A stretch of 64,000 bases of DNA from Stappia sp. ES.058 (lineage in GTDB: Bacteria > Pseudomonadota > Alphaproteobacteria > Rhizobiales > Stappiaceae): assembly GCF_900105595.1 (NCBI RefSeq), contig NZ_LT629784.1:558001-622000 (forward strand), in the 5' to 3' direction. The notes below the pieces were generated by a model, which saw only the letters and a list, made by a program, of their open reading frames with translations, ran no database searches and was not told the DNA's origin. Every line of letters begins with the position of its first letter. The first letter of the stretch is position 1. Of the stretch, positions 1 to 7,532 are shown in pieces. The position numbers and the translations under genes are program-made.

Positions 1-438
1 GAACAGGAGCGTTTTGGTATTCGCCTCGGTGCTTGCGAGCCCGGCGATGATGGCATCGCCCTCCTCGCGCACAAGCGCCGGCACGAGCGCATCGAAGGAC
101 TTGATGCGCAAGGAACAGGCACTGTCGAGTTCCTCGCAGAGCGCGCGCGCAAGATCGATGTTGAAGCCGGTCAGTCTCCCCGTTCCGTCGCGGAACGAAA
201 ACGGGGGAAAGTCGTCGCTGGCCAGAAAACGGATCGTATCGGGGGGAGCGGTCGGGCGGTCGCCAACGCCCCGAGGGTCCCAGAAATTGGGAACGGTGAC
301 CTCTGGCGGCGCGTCTTGCGAGGGCTCCGATTGCGCGGCCGCCGGGGCCGAACCTGTCAGAAGCGCAATCGATGCACAGCAAATCGCCAATGCGACGCTT
401 GCAATATGGTTGTGCTTGCTGTCAAATGCAACTGACAT
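1..438 (-). CDS. Periplasmic amino-acid-type substrate-binding protein (SBP_bac_3), 3' end outside window
   Basis: This frame runs leftward off the window edge, so only the first 146 residues are visible. The N-terminus has a hydrophobic stretch (about residues 12-33) ending in an Ala-rich APAAAQ sequence, a good signal peptide. From about residue 70 it reads IRFLASDDFPPFSF, then GFNIDLARALCEEL and FDALVPALVREEGDAIIAGL, which is the classic opening of family 3 solute-binding proteins of polar amino acid ABC transporters. The ligand cannot be deduced. It is divergent from the glycosyltransferase gene, so the roughly 200 bases between them should hold both promoters. Confidence 0.85.
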   Translation of the reverse strand, partial: MSVAFDSKHNHIASVALAICCASIALLTGSAPAAAQSEPSQDAPPEVTVPNFWDPRGVGDRPTAPPDTIRFLASDDFPPFSFRDGTGRLTGFNIDLARALCEELDSACSLRIKSFDALVPALVREEGDAIIAGLASTEANTKTLLF

Positions 439-641
439 TATTTACCGTCTTTATTTTGCAGTCCGCCGACGGACGCTCGTCATTTTCGCACAGGTACCTC
501 GGCGAAGCCCGCGATACCTGGTTCAGTCAATCGAATTGCGAAGCGCAAGGCATGTTCGATCCCTCAGTGCGCCCCATGGATACGCCGGCTCTCCATGGCC
601 GTGACCACACGAGACATAACGCGCGGCAGGAACACAACGGG

Positions 642-1274
642 GTGAACGCTCCTGCGTCACTATCCTATGCGCGTGAGGTTCCGTCCACCCATGGCGCGGT
701 CCGCCCTGCAACGATGCAGGCGCCATCGCGCCGGCCTGTATGGACCTTTGGTGCTGATATCTCGGTGTTGCGGAGCCGGGGACTGGGCGACGGTTTGCTC
801 CGTGCGATCCTGCGGGAAGGGCAGGCGTCGTCGATTTCGCCGGCGCGGTTGCTCCTGCAGCGCGGCCTTGTTGCGGAAGACGCGTATTATTGCGCGTTTG
901 CCGAGGCGACCGGTCTCGGATTCTTGTCCGAGGGCAGCTTCATGTCCCATCACGACTTGCGCTTTCCGCCACCACCCGAAATGAACGGACCGTTGCCCAT
1001 TGGTCGCGCGCAAAACGGCGAAATGCTGTTTGCGGTCGCTCCCGCCCCGGAGACCCTGACCACGTTTCAAGACTACCTGCGACGGTTTCCCGCCATGCGT
1101 CAGCGGGTTCGCATCGCCAGTCCGCGTGCGCTGGCGCGCGCGATCGCCGCCGCCGATCCAGGCAAGCGCCTGACCCTTGAACGTCCGGATGCAAGCGCGT
1201 GCCGCACGCTTACCGGCGCGCAGATCGGCGTTGCCATCGCCGTGTCCGGGGCCTTCGCGGGGGGCTGGTTCTGA
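642..1274 (+). CDS. Glycosyltransferase, N-terminal part (GspE-N/MshEN-like domain), frameshifted
   Basis: This frame encodes a domain of about 150 residues with the pattern LLQRGLVAEDAYYCAFAEATGL, typical of the N-terminal GspE/MshEN-like region of large family 2 glycosyltransferases in Rhizobiales. It ends with SACRTLTGAQ and the start of a hydrophobic helix, then meets TGA at 1272-1274. The next frame continues the same helix and the catalytic domain, so this is the front part of a broken or frameshifted gene. The GTG at 642 is preferred because AGGA lies about 10 bases upstream; in-frame ATGs at 552, 576 and 711 are alternatives without a good ribosome binding site. Confidence 0.65.
   Translation: MNAPASLSYAREVPSTHGAVRPATMQAPSRRPVWTFGADISVLRSRGLGDGLLRAILREGQASSISPARLLLQRGLVAEDAYYCAFAEATGLGFLSEGSFMSHHDLRFPPPPEMNGPLPIGRAQNGEMLFAVAPAPETLTTFQDYLRRFPAMRQRVRIASPRALARAIAAADPGKRLTLERPDASACRTLTGAQIGVAIAVSGAFAGGWF
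1259..1265 (+). other. G GGG GGC slippery heptamer / G6 tract at the glycosyltransferase frame junction
   Basis: In the upstream frame the codons here are GCG GGG GGC TGG TTC TGA, so positions 1259-1265 fit the X XXY YYZ pattern used for -1 ribosomal slippage. Shifting back one base gives AFAGG followed by LVLTPGQ, which continues the membrane helix. An unreported G (seven instead of six) in the assembly would give the same result. Confidence 0.6.
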
Positions 1275-2569
1275 CACCCGGGCAGGCGGCGGTCGGGCTT
1301 TCGGTCGTTGTCACGATCCTTGGAATGATGCCGGGTGTTGTCCGGTTGATGGCTGGTGCGAGCGGTTGCCGGAGCCGGTTTCCGGCCCGACCAGGGCCGT
1401 CGGGGCCGCTGCCCGTCTACAGTGTCCTCGTGCCGCTTTACCGGGAAGTGCGCGTGGCTCCGGTGCTGGCGGCCGCGCTCGGCGCGCTGGAGTATCCGCG
1501 GGGTCGCCTGGAAATCCTGTTTCTCCTCGAGGCCGACGATCATGAGACCCGAAGCGCGCTTGCTCCGCTGCTGTCCACGCATATGCGGATCGTCATCGTT
1601 CCGCCGGGCGAACCGCGCACCAAGCCCCGCGCGCTGTGCCATGGTCTTGCCGTTGCACGGGGCGAACTGATCGCGGTCTATGACGGCGAAGACAGGCCCG
1701 AGCCGGACCAGTTGCGTCTCGCCTCTGCCCGATTTGCGGAACTGCCGGATCGCGTCGCGGCACTTCAGGCACATCTCGCCGTCGATCACGCGAGTCATCG
1801 TGTCTTCGCGCGCCAGTTTCGCCTCGAATACGCCGGGTTGTTCGATTGCCTGCTGCCCTGGCTCTCGTCGAGGGGCTGGCCGTTTCCGCTGGGTGGGACG
1901 TCGAACCATTTTCGCCGTGGAGCGCTTGAGGCGGTGGGCGGCTGGGATCCCTTCAATGTGACGGAAGACGCGGACCTGTCGATGCGCCTGAGCCGCGCCG
2001 GATATGGCATGCAAACCCTGGCATCGACGACCTTCGAAGAAGCTCCGCTCGATTGGCGCGCCTGGCATGCGCAGCGCACCCGCTGGCTGAAGGGATGGTT
2101 GCAGACCCTGCTCGTAAACCTGCGCGACCCTGTGGTTCTTGCCGGGCAGATGCGCAAGACCAGGGTTGCGTTGTTGTTGATCTATCTTGTCGGCATGGTG
2201 GTCACGCTTGCCGCGCATCCGGTCTTTTTGCTCGTCCTCATGGCATATGGATCCGGGATATCGCCGATCCCGCTGAACACCAGCTGGCAAGCAAACGCCA
2301 CGCTGTCGCTCGCCGGCACAAGCGTCGGTCTCGCCTATGGCAGCATGACCGTGCTTGCCTTCGCGGGCGCCAGGACGCGGGGGCACTGGCCGCCGGTCCT
2401 CGACCTGATTGTGATCCCGCTCTACTGGCTTATGCAAAGCGTTGCGTTTTATGCCGCCGTCGTGGACCTTGTCCGGCGTCCGCATTCCTGGTCGAAGACG
2501 GAACACGGGCTCGCACGCCGTCCGAAACGCCTTCCCAATGTGGCGCGCCGCACGCGTCGGCGCGCGTGA
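1262..2569 (+). CDS. Family 2 glycosyltransferase, catalytic and membrane part (frame -1 relative to the upstream part)
   Basis: Membrane glycosyltransferase of the processive, cellulose-synthase-like GT2 type, probably making an envelope or exopolysaccharide. It begins with a transmembrane helix (LSVVVTILGMMPGVVRLM), followed by VYSVLVPLYRE, an aspartate motif (YDGEDRPEPD), TEDADLSMRL with the catalytic acid, and the QRTRW acceptor/product-binding motif, then three or four C-terminal helices. Read alone, a start is only available out of context (GTG at 1199), whereas a -1 shift at 1259-1265 joins it to the N-terminal domain without losing residues. The acceptor sugar cannot be named. The organism may produce a fused protein, or the gene may be inactive. 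Confidence 0.75.
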   Translation, partial: GLVLTPGQAAVGLSVVVTILGMMPGVVRLMAGASGCRSRFPARPGPSGPLPVYSVLVPLYREVRVAPVLAAALGALEYPRGRLEILFLLEADDHETRSALAPLLSTHMRIVIVPPGEPRTKPRALCHGLAVARGELIAVYDGEDRPEPDQLRLASARFAELPDRVAALQAHLAVDHASHRVFARQFRLEYAGLFDCLLPWLSSRGWPFPLGGTSNHFRRGALEAVGGWDPFNVTEDADLSMRLSRAGYGMQTLASTTFEEAPLDWRAWHAQRTRWLKGWLQTLLVNLRDPVVLAGQMRKTRVALLLIYLVGMVVTLAAHPVFLLVLMAYGSGISPIPLNTSWQANATLSLAGTSVGLAYGSMTVLAFAGARTRGHWPPVLDLIVIPLYWLMQSVAFYAAVVDLVRRPHSWSKTEHGLARRPKRLPNVARRTRRRA

Positions 2570-2683
2570 CCGCGCCCTGCGGAAAGCGGCATTTCACCAT
2601 GCGCCAGCTTGATCTAACCTGACACGAACCGCCGGCGTGCGATTCTCCGGCGGCTTTCGTCAGACCCCTTGCAACGGACATGA

Positions 2684-3934
2684 TTGTTGGCGTCCTTTTC
2701 CTTTGTTCATGCGGCAGACCTGCACCTTGGCAGCCCGTTCCGGGGCCTGAGCCTGAAGGATCCGGCGGTGGCAGACCGCTTCGCTGATGCCACGCGCAAT
2801 GCCTTTACGGCTCTTGTGACCCGGACGCTGGAATGCGGCGCGGATTTTCTGGTGATCGCCGGTGACATCTACGATGGCGAGTGGCAGGACAATTCCGTCG
2901 GGCTGTTCTTCAACCGCGAAATCGCGCGCCTCGACCGCGCCGGCATTCCGGTGTTCGTGTTGCGCGGCAATCACGATGCGGAAAGCGTTGTCACCAGGAG
3001 CATTTCCCTGCCTGCGAATGTGCGGACCTTTTCCACCCGCAAGCCGGAAAGCCATGTTCTGGAGGCGCTCGGCGTCGTCTTGCACGGCCAGAGTTTCGCC
3101 GATCGGCACGTGCCCGACAATCTTGCCCGCGCCTATCCGCCGCCCGTGGCGGGAAACTTCAACATCGGTGTCCTCCACACCTCGTTGACCGGGCGCCCGC
3201 CGCATGCCGATTACGCGCCCTGTTCGCTGGAGGACCTGACCGCCAAGGGCTACGACTATTGGGCGCTTGGCCATGTCCATCAGTACGAGGAGGTCAGTCG
3301 CGACCCGCCGGTGATCTATCCGGGTAATCTGCAAGGGCGCAACATCCGCGAGACCGGCGAAAAGGGCGCCGTGCGTGTCACGGTCGAGGACGGCAGGGTC
3401 TCCGGCCTTGAACGGTTGATCGTCGACGAGGCGCGGTTCGAGCGGCTCGACCTCGACATCGGCGATTGCGGTGACCTGTCCGACTTGCTGAGCGCGATCG
3501 AGAACCAACTCGCTCCGCTTGCGCAAGTGGCGGGGCGTCGCCCGGTCGCGGTGCGTCTGCGGCTTTACGGCCACTCCGCAATGCGGGCGTGGTTCTTTGC
3601 CAATCGCACGATGCTGGGCGACGAGGTGCAGGCGGCCTTCGACCGGGTGGAACAGGACCTCTGGCTGGAAAAACTCGTGCTCGACATCGCCGCAATGCCC
3701 GAGGAGGCGCCGTCGCCGCTTGCCGACAGTTCGCTCGACCTTGGCGCCCTGCTGGAGGATGCGGCAGCCGATCCCGAGCTGCGAACGGCGGCGAAAGCCG
3801 GTCTCGCCGACCTCGGCCGGAAAATTCCCAACCATACGCTCGACGAGGACCGCCCCTTCGGCGAGGATCTGGACGCTTTGATCCTGGAGGCGAAGGCCGT
3901 GCTTGCCGAGCGCATTTCGGGGCGCGGACGCTGA
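2684..3934 (+). CDS. DNA repair exonuclease, SbcD/Mre11-like calcineurin phosphoesterase (YhaO type)
   Basis: Manganese-dependent nuclease subunit that acts with an SMC-like ATPase on DNA ends. The metallophosphoesterase motifs are in order: ADLHLG near residue 10, GDIYDGEW near 63, RGNHDAES near 93 and GHVHQYEE near 197. The protein is 416 residues, normal for the YhaO/SbcD-like group. The only in-frame starts near the first motif are TTG codons at 2684 and 2687; a nearby ATG at 2680 is out of frame. Its TGA overlaps the ATG of the ATPase gene (TGATG at 3932-3936), which indicates translational coupling and a fixed-ratio complex. Confidence 0.88.
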   Translation: MLASFSFVHAADLHLGSPFRGLSLKDPAVADRFADATRNAFTALVTRTLECGADFLVIAGDIYDGEWQDNSVGLFFNREIARLDRAGIPVFVLRGNHDAESVVTRSISLPANVRTFSTRKPESHVLEALGVVLHGQSFADRHVPDNLARAYPPPVAGNFNIGVLHTSLTGRPPHADYAPCSLEDLTAKGYDYWALGHVHQYEEVSRDPPVIYPGNLQGRNIRETGEKGAVRVTVEDGRVSGLERLIVDEARFERLDLDIGDCGDLSDLLSAIENQLAPLAQVAGRRPVAVRLRLYGHSAMRAWFFANRTMLGDEVQAAFDRVEQDLWLEKLVLDIAAMPEEAPSPLADSSLDLGALLEDAAADPELRTAAKAGLADLGRKIPNHTLDEDRPFGEDLDALILEAKAVLAERISGRGR

Positions 3935-6900
3935 TGCGCTTCGAGCGGCTCCATTTCCTGCGCTACGGCAATCTGACAGACGTCACGTTCCGGTTTCGCC
4001 CCGATGCGAGGCTGCACCTGGTCTACGGGCCGAACGAGGCGGGCAAGAGTTCCGCGCTCGCCGCCGTATCGGATCTTCTTTTCGGCTTTTCAGGAAAGCG
4101 CAAGACAGCGGATGGCGAGTATGTGAACCGCTACGACTTCCTGCATTCCGGCCCGAGCCTGCGGGTCGCCGCGACCCTGCGCAACCGGGCCGGAGAGACC
4201 ATCGACTTTCGCCGCAGGCGCGGGCGCAAGAACACGCTGCTGAGCGATAGCGATGGCGAAACACCCTTGCGAGACGACGCGCTGACACCCTTTCTGGGCG
4301 GATTGTCGCGCGATGTCTTCGAACGCAGTTTCGGGCTGAACTCCGAAACGCTCAGAAAGGGCGCCGAGGCGATGCTCGCCGGTGAGGGCGGGGAGGACGG
4401 CCTGCTGCTCGCCGCCGCCTCCGGCCTTGGCGGATTGCGGGAGGCGCGTGCTGCGCTCAGCGCCGAGGCGGACGCGATTTTTACCCCGCGCGCGGCCCGC
4501 GAACGCCTGTTTTATCAGGCCCGTGCCCGCTACGACGAAGCCTGGGCGGAGGAAAAAGAGCATCGGCTGCGCGAAAAGGACTGGAAGGCGCTCAACACGG
4601 CGATTGCCGACAGTCAGGCGGCGGTTGACGAGGTCCGCGCCGCGCTGACCGCGATCCGCAAGCGTCAGGGCCGCCTCCAGCAGCTTGAGCAGTTCGACGA
4701 ACTGCTTGCCGAGACGCGCGCGCATGAGCGTGCGCTTTTCGCCTTCGCGGATCTTGAGGCGGTCCCAACCGGCATCGGCCGTGCGCTGCACGAGGAACTG
4801 GCATCGGCGAACCGCGCCGAGGCAGCGCATCGGGCGGCGATGCAGGAGCTCGACACAGTGGAGCGGGAAAGGGACCGGATCTCGCCCGATGCGGCCTTGC
4901 TTGCGAAGGCGGAGACGGTCACACGGCTGTTTTCCCAGACGGGCGCCTACAGGGAGCGGCACAAGGACATTCCGCGCGTTCAGGCGGATGTCGACGAGCA
5001 GACCCATGAACTTGCGGCGCTCTTGCGCCGGCTGGGTCTTGGTGCCTTGCCCACCGACAGCGAGGCTCTTGCCGCCCGCCAGCCGAGCGATGCCGTGCTG
5101 GCGACGATAGAGGAGGGGGTTGAACACGGGCGGTTGTTGCTCTCTCGCCGTGATCAACTGGCTCAGGATATCGCCGAGCTCCGGCAGGAACTGTCGAAAT
5201 TGCCGGACGGGGCGGATGGAGCGGATATCGGCGATCCGGCGCCGATTGCCGCGCGATTTGCAGCCCTTGGCCCCGACATCAAGGCGCTTGAGACGCTGGG
5301 TGATCTTCGCGAGCGGCATCGCGGCGAACGGCGCCGGGCCGTGGAGGCGGCATCGCGGCTGAGTCCCCCGGTTGGGGATATCCATGCGCTCGCGGGCGTG
5401 GCCCTGCCATCGGTGGAGACGCTCAGCGAGCATCGCACGCGGCTTTCGGAACTTCAGGAAATGGTGCGCCGGCACGATGCCGGGATGCGCGAGCGCATGG
5501 ATGAGATCATGCGGCTCGATGCGGAGATCGTCGAAACGGAACGCGCGGGCGACATGCCGACGCCGATGGCAATTGCCGATGCGCGCGAACGCCGCGACGC
5601 CGCGCTCTCCCGCCTGCTGGAGGATCTGGCCGCCGGCGCCGGCGGCGGCAACGCGGCTGCGCTGGAAGCCCACGCCAGCCTGGTGCGGGAAGCCGACCGG
5701 CTGGCGGATCGTGCCGCGAGCGAAGCCGAACGCGTCTCCCGACATGCGGACATGAGCCGGAACCGGGCGGGTCTTCAGGCAGAGCAGGATGCGGCGACGT
5801 CCGAGCAAGAGCGGCTCGCCCTCGTTCTCGCGGACGCGCAACGCGCCTTTCGCACCCTGTTCGAGCCGGCACACGTGGAGCCGCGTGCACCCGGCGAGAT
5901 GATCGCCTGGCGGCAGAATGTGGACGCTGCGCTGTCTCTCGCCGAAGAGGCGGAGAAGGTCGCCGACAGGATTTCATCTCTCGAAGCGCGTGAAGACGCT
6001 GTTGCCGGATCGCTTTCGCAGATCGCGGCCGAGCTCGGGGTTGAGGCGGGTTATGCGCTGCCTCTTTCGGCGCGCGTCCGGCTGGTGGAGGAGGCGCTTG
6101 GCGCGCGCTCCAAGGCCTGGAGCGAGGGGCGTACGCGGCTCGCGCTTCGTCAGGATGCAAAGCGGCGTCTGTCGAATCTGGACCGGAAAGCAGAGGAAAA
6201 CGCCGACGCGCTGTCGCGGTGGCGCGCGGAACTGGATGCCGAACTTCAAGCGATCGGCCTGCCCGCCGGAACCGGTCTTGAGGCGGTGGCGGGAGCGGTG
6301 GCGCTCTGGCGGGATTTGCCCGAAAAGCTGAAGCTGCGGGATCTCGAGGCCAAGCGTGTTCATGGGATGAAGCGCGAAAACGCGGCGTTCGACGCAGCGC
6401 TTGACGGGCTCGTGAGCGAGGTTGCGCCCGATCTCGCTGACCATGTACCGGATGCGGCGGCCGATGCGCTTCATCGACGGTTGGAGACCGCGCAGTCCGA
6501 CCAGACCCGCCGGGAAGGCGCGCAGACCCGGGTGCGGACAGCGCGCGAGCGCCTTGAGCAATCCGCCGAGGGGCTGGAGAGCGCTCGGGCGCACCTTTCG
6601 GACAGCCTCGCCCGCCTGCCGGAGACGCTGAGGTCGGGCGATCTCGCGGACCTTGCAACGCGGCTGGAGGCGCGCGACGGCGAGGCGGCCGCATTGGCTT
6701 CGGCGCATGACCGTTTCGAACGCCTGGCCAAGGGGGAAAGCCGCGCGAATGTCGAGGCGGAGCTTGCCGATTTCGACGCCGAGGCGGCCACGGTCGATCT
6801 TGATCTTCTGAAACGGGAGGAGGCGGATCGGGACAAGGCCCTGAATGATGCCTACCATCGGCTGCAGACGAAAACCGCAGAGCGCGCCCTTCTGGAACGC

Positions 6901-7446
6901 GGCGACGGCGTCGAGCGCGCCGCCTTCCGCAAGCTTGCGGCGGAAAACGAGATGATGACGCTCGGTCGCGAGTGGATGGTTCTGAAGCTCGCCGAGGGGC
7001 TGCTGTCGACCGCGATGGAGCATCACCGCGCGCAGACCAGCGATCCGGTGATGGCGCGCGCGGGCACGATCTTCAAGCGGTTGACGCAAGGTTCCTTCGC
7101 GACGCTGACGCAGGTCTTCGACGACGACGACCACGCCCGTCTCATGGCCTGCCGTGAGGACGGCGCGCAGGTGCCCGTGGATGCCTTGAGCGAAGGCTCG
7201 CGCGACCAACTCTATCTGGCGCTGCGCCTGGCGTTTCTGGCCGATTACTCGGCCCGCGCGGAAGCCGCCCCCTTCATCGGCGACGACCTGTTCCAGACCT
7301 TCGACGACACGCGCACGGCGGCGGGGATCTCGGCGCTCGCGGACCTGTCGCAAACGGTCCAGCCGATCCTCTTCACCCACCACCTGAGTGTCGTCGACAT
7401 CGCCCGCAAGACGCTCGGCGAGGGGCTCGATCTGCTGGAGTTTTGA
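3934..7446 (+). CDS. SMC/Rad50-like AAA ATPase partner of the exonuclease (YhaN type)
   Basis: A 1170-residue ATPase with a split head. Walker A is GPNEAGKSS (residues 32-40). The C-terminal head has an ABC-like signature (LSEGSRDQLYLALRLA), a Walker B region (FIGDDLFQTFDD) and an H-loop-like LFTHH. Between them are about 1000 residues rich in Ala, Glu, Arg and Leu in heptad-like order, a long coiled coil. Family knowledge places YhaN with YhaO as a Mre11-Rad50-like complex for DNA end processing. The start overlaps the upstream stop by one base. The open frame extends further upstream, but that part is inside the nuclease gene and shows no family similarity. Confidence 0.88.
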   Translation: MRFERLHFLRYGNLTDVTFRFRPDARLHLVYGPNEAGKSSALAAVSDLLFGFSGKRKTADGEYVNRYDFLHSGPSLRVAATLRNRAGETIDFRRRRGRKNTLLSDSDGETPLRDDALTPFLGGLSRDVFERSFGLNSETLRKGAEAMLAGEGGEDGLLLAAASGLGGLREARAALSAEADAIFTPRAARERLFYQARARYDEAWAEEKEHRLREKDWKALNTAIADSQAAVDEVRAALTAIRKRQGRLQQLEQFDELLAETRAHERALFAFADLEAVPTGIGRALHEELASANRAEAAHRAAMQELDTVERERDRISPDAALLAKAETVTRLFSQTGAYRERHKDIPRVQADVDEQTHELAALLRRLGLGALPTDSEALAARQPSDAVLATIEEGVEHGRLLLSRRDQLAQDIAELRQELSKLPDGADGADIGDPAPIAARFAALGPDIKALETLGDLRERHRGERRRAVEAASRLSPPVGDIHALAGVALPSVETLSEHRTRLSELQEMVRRHDAGMRERMDEIMRLDAEIVETERAGDMPTPMAIADARERRDAALSRLLEDLAAGAGGGNAAALEAHASLVREADRLADRAASEAERVSRHADMSRNRAGLQAEQDAATSEQERLALVLADAQRAFRTLFEPAHVEPRAPGEMIAWRQNVDAALSLAEEAEKVADRISSLEAREDAVAGSLSQIAAELGVEAGYALPLSARVRLVEEALGARSKAWSEGRTRLALRQDAKRRLSNLDRKAEENADALSRWRAELDAELQAIGLPAGTGLEAVAGAVALWRDLPEKLKLRDLEAKRVHGMKRENAAFDAALDGLVSEVAPDLADHVPDAAADALHRRLETAQSDQTRREGAQTRVRTARERLEQSAEGLESARAHLSDSLARLPETLRSGDLADLATRLEARDGEAAALASAHDRFERLAKGESRANVEAELADFDAEAATVDLDLLKREEADRDKALNDAYHRLQTKTAERALLERGDGVERAAFRKLAAENEMMTLGREWMVLKLAEGLLSTAMEHHRAQTSDPVMARAGTIFKRLTQGSFATLTQVFDDDDHARLMACREDGAQVPVDALSEGSRDQLYLALRLAFLADYSARAEAAPFIGDDLFQTFDDTRTAAGISALADLSQTVQPILFTHHLSVVDIARKTLGEGLDLLEF

Positions 7447-7532
7447 TGGGGGCAGAACAGTGTCGTCAGGGTTGTGCCGCGACGATGTACTGCTAGACTC
7501 ACGTGTCTGGGTGCGGTCGGGGTCGAGGTTGC

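Noticed and set aside
438..641. Start codons at 552 and 576 for the glycosyltransferase
   Set aside because: No ribosome binding site at proper spacing; GTG at 642 has one, although the choice is not certain.
1100..2506. Long open frame on the minus strand across the glycosyltransferase
   Set aside because: It is antisense to a gene with clear GT2 motifs, is Arg/Gln/Pro-rich without family similarity, and reflects the high GC content.
4090..7383. Two long minus-strand frames opposite the ATPase gene
   Set aside because: Low-complexity antisense translation of the coiled-coil coding region, with no domain or start site.
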